From positions 6,393,501-6,457,500 of the forward strand of contig NC_134963.1 of the NCBI RefSeq assembly GCF_965638725.1: DNA of 64,000 nt, read 5' to 3'. The notes beneath the pieces are model-generated. The model saw only the letters and a list, made by a program, of their open reading frames with translations. It was not told where the DNA came from and ran no database searches. Below, piece after piece: positions 35,518 to 46,309 of the stretch; the first letter of the stretch is position 1; every line of letters starts with the position of its first letter. The stretch comes from Aptenodytes patagonicus. Taxonomy: Eukaryota > Chordata > Aves > Sphenisciformes > Spheniscidae. The position numbers and the translations under genes are program-made.

Positions 35518-37600
35518 CGTGCGTCAGCCCCTGGGGGGGAACGGGTTACATCAGTGCCACGGGGGAGACCACCCTCGCTCAGCAGCAACGCGTCCGGCAG
35601 CCCCAAAAACCTGAAATCCAACCCTGAGCCAACCAGCCCTGGAAGACCTGCTCCCGAGTCCCCCTCTGAAGACGACGCTCATGCCTGCTCTCGATGAGCT
35701 CCCCACGTGCAGGGGTAGGTTGGGGTTACCCATCACACAGCTGTGGCTAAACTGAATTTCACCAACGCACAGAACGGAGCCCTCAGCAGAGAGCGGGGGC
35801 CGCGCAGGGACAGCACTGCGACCCCCGGGCAGCCCTCGCCCGCCTCGGGACAACCGTCTCCGAGCAGGTTGGGCGTGAAACCTCCACCAGGCTTTCCCTG
35901 CGCTTCTCGCATTTGTCCCTAGACGTGATGGACTAAGAGAGGATCGGGCTGATCCCCGCCGGGGTCGGGGTTTGCAGCTGACGCTGTGCCCCAGGGACAA
36001 CCCCCGGGAGCCACGGGCCGTGATCGCCCCGTGAGGCTGGGAGCCGTCGGGAGGAGGCGACGCGCTGCACCTGCAGACGGACGCCGGCAAGGTATGATCG
36101 ATGCTGCGGCAACAGTCAGCAGAATGAATCGTCCTCTCCAAGCTGAAGACGGAGTCGATCACCCCATTATTTAAAATGTCAAGAGCGGGCATGGGCCAAG
36201 GGGAGGAATGAATTTTTAATATTCCAATTTGCTTTTAGAAAACAGATTATGCATTGAGCTGGCATCCCCGTCCATCAGCCCGACCGGCTGCCAGCAGCCA
36301 CAGACCAGAGACGGCATGGTATACGCTCTCATTAATTTAAAAAACAAACTGGCACCGTCGGCACAGCAGTATCTGGGAAATGCCTTCTCACAGCCACCTT
36401 CCAACTACAGCATTTAATTAATTGCACGTTTACCACCTCGACGTTCCCAAGCGGCGATTCGGTCCCAAGTGAATCGGACCTTTGATTGATTTCCAAACGG
36501 CAATTTCAATCAGAAAAAAACCCAAACAAACCCCAAAACCATTACGGACACGCAGGGAAGTTTCTGAGGATGAGTCCTTCATCGACACGCACCCGGCAGC
36601 CGTCCCTCACACCAGGGCCTTGCTGGCAGGACGGCGTTTGGGTCTCGAGTCCGCTCCGCCCGTGGCCGTGGCGGCAGAACCCGCTTTTATACAACCGCGG
36701 CGACAGGGTCGACGGATGCGGAGTCGGGTGCAGACAGGAGCACCCCGGCGAGTCCGAGGCGACGCCGGGGGAAGGGGACGAGCCCCGAATCCACCGCGGC
36801 AGCACCCCAGGCTGGTCGCGCCCCAAAGCTGGGGTCTTGCCTCCGCCCTGCCGCCAGGTTCGTGGCCGCAGCGGGGCGGCTCCTCCCGCCCGCCCAGCTT
36901 TGCCCAGGCCCGGCCCTCGGCGGGGAGCCGGGAGCCCAGCTGCTGCCCTGCCCCCGCCGCAGCCGGAGGGGCAGCCCCTTCCCTCTCGCCACAACGCAGG
37001 CAGCCTGCGGCATGCTGGCCCTTTAAGAGCTCAGCACGTGATGTGCTGGCCCTTTAAGAGCTTAGCGCAAGGTGCACTGGCCCTTTAAGAGCTCAGGAAG
37101 AGCTGTTCTGGCCCTTTAAGAGCTTAGCACAAGGCGTGCTCACCCTTTAAGAACCCGCGCAAGGTGCACTGGCCCTTTAAGAGCTCAGGAAGAGCTGTTC
37201 TGGCCCTTTAAGAGCTTAGCACAAGGCGTGCTCACCCTTTAAGAACCCGCGCAAGGTGCACTGGCCCTTTAAGAGCCCGGCGCAAGGCGCGGCCCCGCGT
37301 GTCCGGCTCTTTAACAGCCCCCCCCCGAATCGGGTGCCACCGCAGCGCGCATGCGTGTACCCCCACCCCCTCCACCACCCCCCCCCCCGGTGTCCTCAGC
37401 CGGGTCGGCCGCTCCGGCCCGGCCCCTCCGCAGGTAAGAGGAGGAAGGAGGGGAGGAAGGAGGGAGGGACTCACCGCGGCCGGGCCGGGCCGGGCCGGGC
37501 CCCCGCACCGCCCCGCCGGCACCGAGCGGGGCACCCGCCGCCGGGCCCGCGCTGGCCTTCCCCCGCACTTCCGGCCGCCGTGCGCGGGGCCGGCCGGCAG
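35518..37600 (-). promoter_or_regulatory. ARL6IP4: ARL6IP4 5' region: CpG island, non-coding exon, intron 1
   Basis: On the minus strand a donor GCCGCG|GTGAGT ends a probable non-coding first exon at 37475, and a CAG acceptor at about 35531-35532 opens the ATG exon. Upstream, at 37566-37574, is CCGGAAGTG (minus strand), an ETS/GABPA-type site common in housekeeping CpG promoters. The interval 36.6-37.7 kb is very GC- and CpG-rich. The transcription start is not resolved. Intron 1 contains the minisatellite listed separately and otherwise nothing recognisable. Confidence 0.6.
37012..37315. repeat. ~31-bp minisatellite with CCCTTTAAG core, 92-bp higher-order copy
   Basis: The core CCCTTTAAG recurs at about 37019, 37050, 37081, 37112, 37143, 37173, 37204, 37235 and 37265, with a degenerate copy near 37307. 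Three consecutive units form a 92-bp block that is duplicated: the string starting GCGCAAGGTGCACTGG begins at 37065, 37157 and 37249. It lies in ARL6IP4 intron 1, 160-460 bases from the presumed first exon. Confidence 0.92.
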
Positions 37601-37679
37601 CTGGGCCGCGCTCTTTGGTTCCGGGGTCCGGCGGGCCTGCCCAGCCCCGCGATCAGCCGCTGGGCCGGCGCTGGTATTG

Positions 37680-38720
37680 CCCTTTAGCTTAATTTTTGGG
37701 GCCTAATTCAGACGCAGGTAGGAAACGCTAACGTTTTCTGCTGAAGGAAACGAAGACTTGACAATTGGTTTTCTTGACACCAGCCCTTCGGCTCCGCGCA
37801 CAAACGTAACAGCCTGTTTCCCTCCCGAGATGCAACTGTGCTGGGTTTTGCTCATGAAAAGCTAACGAGTGCCGCGTGCTAACGGCATCCCCGGCCAAAA
37901 GTACAGCGGATCTGCTGGGAAGGCTTAAACCGGCACCCTTTGCGCAAGCTGTACCCGCTGGCATTCAGCCTTCCACAATTACTGACGATGCAAAGTCCAC
38001 ACGCTGTAATTATCGCAGTTGAATAAATGAATGAAAAAGCCCCTTACAAATGCAGTGGCGTACGTGTCTATCGAATATATACACTTAACTTCCCACAGAG
38101 CCAAATGCAGCCACCAAACCAAAAGACATTTGGCTTCTTTAATTTGTTTTGTAGGCGGGAGAGTCTGTGATTCCAGCCAGCCGGCAGTCAGACGGGGGAA
38201 GCACCCGACCCTCCTAATGCATCGGCTGCCGGGGGGATCTTGGTGCCGAATTACGAAGTCCCAGGCCTGCCTGCCGCACCCAGGTTGAGACAGTTATTTT
38301 CTATTTTCACTTGCTCGCGTAACTAAAGGAAGGGAGTTAAATGTACGCTTTTGCCTTCCTCTGGAAAGTTTTGCTCTGTTGCAGGTAGCTCCCAGAGCTT
38401 TGTCTCTAAAGCCCGTTTAATAACACCCGCGCTATCTTTGAAAGGGGACTTTCTGCTCAAAAGAGCTCGTGGAGGCCTTCAGAGATCCTCTCAGCCACCC
38501 TGTGGGATCAGCTCTCCCTGTATTGTTCCTGATGGATTTTTCTGAGCCTGGGTTAGATAAACGGTGACGACAATTCCATGCCATTCCCGGCAGCCTGCTG
38601 TGAATCACCTGCACCTCACTTTTGGGCAGATCCTTCACTGTCACCCAGCAGCGAAAAGCTCTTTCCCTGGAGGAGGACAGGAGTTCCTGCCAATAGCAGA
38701 GCAGCGGTAAGTGCAGGGCT
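37680..38720. other. Gap between ARL6IP4 promoter and OGFOD2 3' end
   Basis: I see no gene, recognisable repeat or RNA here. The sequence is of ordinary base composition outside the CpG island. Confidence 0.5.
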
Positions 38721-39115
38721 TTATTGTACCGTTCTTTTCCGTTTACAGCGGGACCCGCGATGCTGCTGTTGGCACAGAGGTCTTCACAAAGGCCAAGCAG
38801 CTTTGGGTGTTTTCCCCATACACCTGAAAATATTTACGGAGCCTTTGCAGTGAATCAAAGTGTTAAGGCTTTCCTCATCTTCCAAGCACCCTCCAGCCCG
38901 AGCGTGAGCCCTGGCGAGCCCGAGTACCAGCTCTTTCAGCTGTCCAAGCAGCCGGCTTCCCTAACCCCAGCAGGATTGCTTTTGCGTCACTTTCCAAGGC
39001 GACAGCTACTTCTTACATGACTCGTGCATCCATCACGGAGTCTGTTAGTGCAGTCTGAGAGGTCAGAAAGGAGCTTTAGGCAACTTGGTCTGGAGAAATC
39101 AGGCCCTACTGTCTG
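38721..39115 (-). other. OGFOD2: OGFOD2 3' UTR with AATAAA
   Basis: The complement of TTTATT at 38721-38726 gives AATAAA on the minus strand, about 390 bases after the OGFOD2 stop. It is the nearest canonical signal and suits a compact 3' UTR. Confidence 0.6.
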
Positions 39116-42100
39116 CTACCACAAGGAACAGAGATTCACAGTCTCGGGCGCATCATCTTCAAGGGTTTCTGTGAACCCATCTCCAAACCCCTCTGCTTCC
39201 ACCAGCTCCGGTTTCTTGTTGCACATGGGGCAGAGCTGGTTGCGGATGGCAGATGATCTCATCCAAATAATGAGGTTCCAGCGTTCCCCGGAGGCAATGG
39301 GAAGCGCCCCGTGGATCTGCCCTCCTCGGTGTAACAGCCCCCGGGCTCCCACGTGTTCGATCTCTATGTACTTTGGCATGGGGGTAGGATCCTGGAACAA
39401 AAGGGAGGCGGATACAGCATTACACCAGAAAGTCCCTAGCAGAACAATGCTCAAATAGTTGAAACTTTTACTTGTCACCTCTTCACCTACAGCACCCAGT
39501 GAGCAGCATGGAGAGGACTCACTGCACCTCTGAAATGCAGCCACTTCAGTGGTGGCTTGGCAGCAGTTTAGTACAACTGTTTTCAAGTAAGACATTCTCA
39601 GTGCCAGGTCCAGAGGGAATTTAAAGACAGAGTTTCAATCAAAAAACCTGTGTCACCAGTGTATGGGAGCTTTTACCCTTCTCTTGCCAGGAGTCCCCTG
39701 GAAATAGGGGCTACAGATTTAGGTTTAACTCTCATCTGAAATAAATTTCTTCTCTCTCTCTCTCTCAGCACCTCCCTGCTGACTATTTCAGTTGTGGACA
39801 GATGGGCTGGTTTGTTTCACTCCAGTTTCTACTACGATAGCCGTCTCTCTCCTCTCTTTGAAGCTTGAATATTGGTAACGTGCTTGTAGCAGAAAAGGCT
39901 CCTGTATAACCAAGACATTTAAAAAAATGGGGAAGGGACGGAGCAAGTTGGACTGTCAGAAAGTGAATAATTGTTTTTTAGAACACTGTTAATGCCTTGA
40001 CACTGGGAGGGGTGAGGGGGTAGAGGGGAATAGAGTCGGGGTCCAGATTAGGAATATGCTCAGTACCTGGCTGAAATCCCCAAAGTACAAGTTGCCTTCT
40101 GTGAAGTCTTTTCCCAGTGAAACGTTTAAGGTGACTTCTGCATTGTCATAGTGAGAGCTCAAATCCAGATCTTCGTGTAGCGAGTACTTGACAACAAATG
40201 CTTTATGGCTGTCCAGACAAGCGCCTCCCAAGTCGGGATAAAGCAGCGCCGTTATGGGCTGCAGGTACTTCTCACGCAGGGGTGTGATGAAAGTTTCATC
40301 CATCCCAAGCTCATTTAGCAAAACCTGTCTCAAAGAGAGGAGATGGGAACAGCTGACCGACTGTATCTGCTGCTTCATCAGAGCTGCTGCAGAGCTGTCT
40401 TGTTCTCTTCCAACCCTGCTGCTTGCTCAGACAAAGAACTTTAGAGCAAAGGCTCCAGCTACAGGCAAGAGAAGGAGGATCAAGGGGGAAAGTGATGGGG
40501 AAAAGACAAAGTAAGATCAAAAGTTAAGTGTTCTTTAAAAAGGGACTCCTTGATGTAAATGTATATTGCTTAAATACAAGGTGCTCTTTGCTCTGAGATA
40601 CCAACGCCCATCCCCTTTCCTTGCATTCCCCTGTCCTTTTGTCTGCATAACTCAATTCCCTCAACCCTTTCACTTCAATGGGGCTGTACTCAAACTGCTC
40701 TGTGCTCAAATTACAGGCATTTTGGAAGGGAAAGGAGTGTGAAACAAGGAGGTAAACGGAGTCTGCTTATGAACACTCCCCCTAAAGAAGCACAAGAGCT
40801 AATGAGTCCTACCCCGTAGTTATTCATAGTGTTGGGCCTGCCTTTAGGCATGTCTGACTGCTCAAAGTTCTCCAGCTCATCCATAAAGGCTTGGCAGAAT
40901 TCCTCTGTGAACACTGGGAGTCGATAGATCCTCTTATCTGTCAAGAGAAGGGAGACACCGTTTGCTGGGGAAAATGACAGGTGAGAGTGTTCTGGGCTGT
41001 CGTGCTGTCTAGCTACACTGTGCTGGTGTCAGTGAGAACACAGGACCCACGTGCTCAGGCTGCTCAAAGGGCCGGAACCATTCCCCGGGATCGGCTCTGG
41101 GATGTATTTGTTGTTTTTCATGTTGGCCCCTCGTTTCCAGGCTTCCCCATCCAGTCAGGAGACCTGGCACTGACCTAAATGCCTGCTGTAGGTGCCAAGG
41201 AAATGTTTTGAGAGAGCCTAGAGGGAGGGCGGTAAATCAACGGCTCATCACAGGCAGTCTGAATACAGCCTCCTGGAAGAAGGAGGCTCAAGGTCACTTA
41301 GGGGATGTGGGATTCACTCATCCAGTGCCAACCTTCTGGGAAGACCAGGCCTTCTGAGCTGCCTTTCAGGGTAGAGCCCTGCGTAAGGGGAGCTCAGTAT
41401 CCGGGATATAGAAGCTGAGGTAAAGACAGCGTGAAAAGGCTGTGTGTCCGGAAATCGTGCCTTGGACAAATCCAGGAGCCCTGCACATACACGACATTTG
41501 GGTCTGTCTTTTTGTCTTGAGAAAAGGAGGCAACTCTGCAGCTTCCCCTCTACATTTTGTCAGCATTTCTGATAGGGAGAGAGCTTCACAGATGCCTCCA
41601 GGGAAGCTTAAAACCCAGATCACTTTTTAAAAAACTGAAATGTAGACTGAAACTATTTCAGCTCAGATTAACCAACAGGGATTGTCTGAAATGGTAAAGC
41701 ACTTGGGGAGGGAAAACCAAGCTCCCCCGGCTAACAGTGTTCCTTCAGCAGGCTCCCCCGTGAGGTTGTGGTACAACCAAAACCCCAGCCCTGCTGCAGC
41801 TAGAGCCTCTGATGAGACATCAGCAGACTGGGATTGGAAAAGCAGACAACAGGATCTCATCCAGAGCATAACTGCTGCACAGTATTGCCTCTCCAGAGAC
41901 TCTCATCAAGCAGAAAGTAACATCGTTTTTCTCAGCTGTGTATCAAATCTGAGCTATGAAAGACAGGGCTTGAAAACAGCTGTCATCACTGAAGTTGCAG
42001 TGTCACACGGGGAGATCTTTGTGGCTGATGTGTTGTTTTCTTTACCTGAGAAGGACTCGACGTAGCGCAGGAGGCCATGGGGATGAGCATCCGACGATGT

Positions 42101-45100
42101 GCAGTATCTCACGATTTCTAGAAAATCTGGGGCCAGGAATGAATCCTGGCGTCAAGGGAAGGGTGGTAAAAATACACAGAAACACAATTAGCCTGCGCGG
42201 TCTTTTACAGCCCAAGAAGGAAAAGGACTTCCAGGCAGCCACAGGAAAATATGTAGAGTCTAGGGAGCAAGGCTGATAGTCACACCTGGGTTACTTCTGT
42301 GGCAGGAAATGCAGAATGTTACTGGTGTTTTTCCTGGTGGTTTAGGTAAATTGCTGCTTGCTCTAGCTCGTGGGTTTCTAAGTGTAACTGGCCAGATTTA
42401 TCCTCAGCGTGACAGGAAAGAGCCTGGCTCGCCTAATGGACTCCTAACAGGTAAGTGCAAAGTCTTTCCCAGCAGATCTAGCACCTTGTTGTGGCCTCAG
42501 CACAACAGCGTGACTGCACTCTGCTGTGAGCACTTCCCCACACAGATCATGACAGACAACGGCAGAACTTGTTACTAAAGGGTCGCGGAGCAGTAAATCT
42601 GTGCGAGCTTGTTTGTGTGTTACTGCTGATCTGTGGTCATTATCCAGCTGGGAAGCCTTGGGTCTGGCAAACACAAGGAAATTCAAAGCCGAGTAGCCCA
42701 CAACGAGGGCTACCCTGCATTTGCGGTGGGGTGTATACATGCAGGCGGCCTGTTGCCCCCCTTCAGATGATAGTCACTAGTAACTTGTCCGTGTGTTAAG
42801 CCCATAAATGCTGATTTCTGTGGCTGTTCGTTAGACCTCACCGACCCCGTTTGCTGCAATGATGCTTTAGGTCTAAATTACTAATGGTATTCTGAGTCCA
42901 GAACCAGGTGCTGGTGCAGCTTCAATACAGAATGACCCTTACCTGGCTATAAGCCAGGCGGAATCTTGCCTGGAGAATATGCTGCGCTGTGAAAGTTTTT
43001 AATTCAGTTTCGATATGCTACGCTTTGGTTTTACTTCAGTCCAGCTCTAGCACTGTGGGCAACCCCGAGAAGAGGGCTTCCTACCGCAAAAATAAACTGT
43101 CAGGCAATTCCTCGGGTGCAAAATAGATTCCAAACATACTGTCTACCTGCAGAATGTACACTTCTGGGTGTTTTCGTTTGTAGCACTTTGAGATGATGGC
43201 TTTGCGTTCCACTGACTGATGAATTAACTGTTTTCTTCTCTGCACTTCTGCCTCAATCTACAAGTAAACAACAGAGCATATTGTTAGAAAATCAAAAGGG
43301 ATAACTAAAACAATTCCAGGAATTTGCTCATTGTTTTAAACCAGTTATTTTTGTTCTGGGCACCTCTGGGAGACAGAGTGTGTGCCTTTGTTTTTCTGTA
43401 GTCAAGACAAGTCCAATAAATATTTGAAGAGCCAAATGCCTAAGAGGGATTTGAGACACGTTCTCATTATGGATGGCTTAAAAAAATAACTGAAGTCTTT
43501 CCACTGACACGTCAAGCGGAGCTGCGAGGTTTCAGCCCTTTCAGGCATTCTGACACCTCATGAATCGCCGGCCTACGCTTTAAGAGTCTGGCTTATGTTC
43601 TGACAATGTGTTCTGCGTTGTCCAAAATAAAGACATTTGCTGGGAGGGAGACAGGACTTGTCATGAAGGGATTACTGCTAAGTGCTGTGAGGACAGGCTA
43701 ATCTGTCATTTCAGAGGAAACAGCTGTAGTAGTACCTGATTCAGGCAGCTCTTCCTATTTATTAACCCCCCCATGAGATTAGTTTATAACATTCCTTAGC
43801 AAAAAAAGGAAGGAGGGTGTGACCGGTACCCCCTGCTCCCGACCCCTGGTAATGTGATTAGCATAACTAACGCCATTTTATAAGGCAAGCAGCCATTCTC
43901 TGTGCCCGAGCGGGTCACGTATTCATTCCCTCTCCCTCATTATCAGGCCCTGAAGGTCCTGTGAACCAAGTAGACGAACCAGATTTCTTCTTCCCTCAAG
44001 GTTCCTGGGTGCCAGGCCGATTATTCCCTTCCTTGCCGGCCTTGAAGGTCCCAGGGACCCGGCCAGCCCGGTGCTGTTGATGACCCCGTCACAGAACAGG
44101 GAAGTGTAACAGCACCCAGAGCACTGTCTATAAAACCAAGCAGTTACAAGTCCTAAGTGGGGAACGTGGACTGGAACTGCTGCTGGACAATGAGAGCCGT
44201 GACCAGGGACGCCTCCACCGTCGTCTGCTTCCTCCGAGTATTGAGTGAGTGACTCGTATTCTTTTATATGATTTTCGAGTCTAGATTATGATTGTTATAT
44301 TGATACAGCAAAGCATGTATTAAGATCTGACCCGATCTGCAGAGGAGCCAGGCGATTAGAAATTGTAAGTTAAGTTAGGATCTAGGCGATTAGAAATTAT
44401 AAGTTAAATTAGGGTCTAGAAATCCTAAGTTAAGTTGTATTATAAATTCCGTATTACACTGCTTCTTGTGCTACACTGATTCTGCTTGTAGAAATCCTGT
44501 GCCATTCTAATCATAAATTCTGTGCTATACTAAACATAATATCCTGTTAAGAAAATAAAGCTTTAATTGTGACTACGGTTTAGTGCCATCATCATCCCGG
44601 CCAAGGATCCCTAAAAGAACCTGTCTGTCCCCTTAGTGTTGGGGTGAAATCGGAGCTGGTCGTGTGGCGGATCTCTGTCCCTGGCCTGGAGAGAAACACA
44701 GATCCCTCCCCGAAGCGTGCCCTGGGGCAGTTCACCCAGGGCAGCTCCCCGGGCAGACCTCGCGTGAGCTCTGCAGGATCCCCGGGTGACCCCGTCCCAA
44801 GGCACTCTTTAAAAGTAATTGACCAAAGAAGCGATGAAGGAAAGAGGAACTGGAAGGGCGCTGGGAGCCAGCTGACTAAAACCAATTTGGGAGCGGCACA
44901 GAGGGCCATTTTCATAACGTGCTGAATTACGGTATTTACTTCCAGGGCGTTGCCGGCATAAACGCATCACTGACGGCATCCAGCCCCCGGATCAAGGCGC
45001 CAGCGGGGAATTTCTCCCTCCGGTCTCTGCCCAGCACCGGGTTTGATCGGGACAAGGCGCCGGGGAGCTGCGCCCCGGTTCTGTCGGGGCCAGGGCTGGT

Positions 45101-45660
45101 GGCTTCAGCAAGTCTCCCCGGCTCCTTTCGGCGCCCGTGTCGACCGCCGGCCCCCGGGCCACCCGTGCGTGTGGAAATGCCACGGGTGAAGGGGGGGGGG
45201 GGATCCCCTGAGGGGAGCCGGGGCGGGGTGTCCCCGGCCCGCCGCGGGGCAGGGCCCCCTGAGGCGGGGGCTCCCCGGGTCCTCCCCCGCCGTGAGGCAG
45301 CGGCTCCCCGCGAGAAGCCCCCCCCCCCCCCGCCAGGGAAGCGAAGCCCCCGGCCCGTTCTGACAGGATTTACCGGCGAAGCCGCGCTCACCTCCCGCAG
45401 CGCGGCTCTGAAGTCCTCCTCGCTCCGGCAGCCCCGCTCCCGCAGCGCCTGCAACACACGCGGCCCGTCACCCCACCGCCCGGCCTGGGCCGCCGCCGCG
45501 ACCGGGTGGGGGGGGGTGCCCGCCGCCCCGCCGTTACCCGCCCGTGGTCGCGGCGGAGCTGCCCCTCGTCCCGGTACCGGACGTGCAGCCCGTAGCGCCC
45601 CACGAAGACGTTGTCCGAGAAGAAGCAGGCGCAGGCCAGGAACGGGCGGCCCGCGGACAT
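39116..45660 (-). CDS. OGFOD2: OGFOD2, 2-oxoglutarate/Fe(II) oxygenase, complete, 349 aa
   Basis: A non-haem iron, 2-oxoglutarate-dependent oxygenase of the prolyl-4-hydroxylase-like superfamily; the substrate is unknown. Exons in transcription order: 45660-45538, 45448-45392, 43257-43147, 42145-42046, 40937-40813, 40324-40067, 39391-39116 (TAG). All are GT-AG and the phases join to 349 codons, against about 350 in human. The catalytic domain spans roughly residues 170-310. Metal ligands H230 and D232 (HYD) and the distal H285 are present, and R295 (GERW) is placed to bind 2-oxoglutarate. The block FEQSDMPKGRPNTMNNYG is strongly conserved. The exon at 43257-43147 encodes IEAEVQRRKQ onward. 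The only in-frame ATG near the 5' end is at 45660. It is divergent from the integrase-derived gene. Confidence 0.94.
43819..44660 (+). mobile_element. Solitary LTR of an endogenous retrovirus (boundaries approximate)
   Basis: The segment begins with TGTGACCGG, contains a U3-like tract including TAACGCCATTTTATAAGG, a TATAAAA box at 44129-44135, then a GC-moderate leader and an AT-rich stretch, and an AATAAA at 44554-44559 followed by a putative U5. No gag, pol or env reading frames follow, so it reads as a solo LTR. I could not find the target-site duplication, and the 3' end may lie anywhere between about 44590 and 44660. It sits in OGFOD2 intron 2 with its promoter pointing along the + strand, antisense to OGFOD2. 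The retroviral class is not assigned. Confidence 0.5.
44348..44440. repeat. Short tandem duplication inside the LTR
   Basis: Two near-identical copies of about 41 bp, each starting AGGCGATTAGAAATT and running into AAGTTAA, are followed by a degenerate third copy (TAGAAATCCTAAGTTAAG). They lie between the TATA box and the AATAAA of the LTR. Confidence 0.75.
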
Positions 45661-46309
45661 GTTTCCCGCCGGCGGCCGGGCAGGGGCGGCGCCGGGCGCG
45701 GGTCCAGCCGCCAAACGGCTCCGCCGCGCAGCGGGGAGCGCCGCTTCCGGCCGAGCCGGCGTGAGCGAGGGCGCGTCGACAAATTCCGAACGGGGAGAAG
45801 AGCGAGGGGAGGTGAAACTTGCCCGTTTTCTCCCATTTTACGCTTCTTTTTTGTAATTTCCCGGCCTCACCGCGGCCGGGGCCTGCAGCGATGCCGCTTC
45901 CCCACAGCCCCCACCCGCCCCAATCCTTGGCAAGGCCCAGGCCGCACTTCCAGCCCGTGCCGGCCCCGCGGCTGACTCGGCACTGACGCGGGCGAGGAGC
46001 GCCCGGGGCCCGCGCCGACACCGCAGGGGACGGCGGCGCCGTGGGCGGGACGGCCGCTGCCTTGACGGGGGGGAGCCGAGGAGCGGGGCCGGGCCTGCCG
46101 CGGGCGGCAACGGTCGCCGGTGGGTTATTCGCAGACGGTCCCTGAGAGCCACCGCCACGCCCCTCCCCTCCCAGGGCCGCGCCCGCGCTTGGGCGCGCGG
46201 CTGTTGTGCACGCGCGGGCAGGGGACGCGCCCGGCGGGGGCAGCCCCGTCCCCGTCCCCGTCCCCGTCCCCGTCCCCGTCCCGTCCCCGTCCCCGTCCCG
46301 TCCCGTCCC
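44990..46309. promoter_or_regulatory. Shared CpG-island promoter of OGFOD2 (-) and the integrase-derived gene (+)
   Basis: The interval is extremely GC- and CpG-rich. The two start codons face outward only about 650 bases apart (45660 minus, 46310 plus). There is a CTTCCGG (ETS-like) site near 45744 and several GGGCGG/CCCGCC elements. No TATA box is obvious for either gene. Bidirectional use is inferred from the geometry. Confidence 0.65.
46244..46309 (+). repeat. (CCCCGT)n hexanucleotide repeat in the 5' UTR
   Basis: Imperfect GTCCCC / GTCCC units run without interruption up to the first ATG of the integrase-derived gene. The minus strand has repeated GGGGAC and could form G-quadruplexes. 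Confidence 0.85.

Noticed and set aside
36482-37088. Overlapping + strand frames of about 190-200 codons upstream of ARL6IP4
   Set aside because: CpG-island sequence with Pro/Arg/Ala-rich translation, read partly from the minisatellite; no domain or splice support.
37012-37315. Regular direct repeats considered as a CRISPR array
   Set aside because: The units are contiguous without unique spacers and lie in a vertebrate intron, so this is a minisatellite.
44919-46021. Overlapping frames of 281 (+) and 361 (-) codons in the CpG island
   Set aside because: GC-rich sequence lacks stops by chance. The minus frame is explained by OGFOD2 exons 1 and 2 plus intron, and its remainder has no family resemblance.
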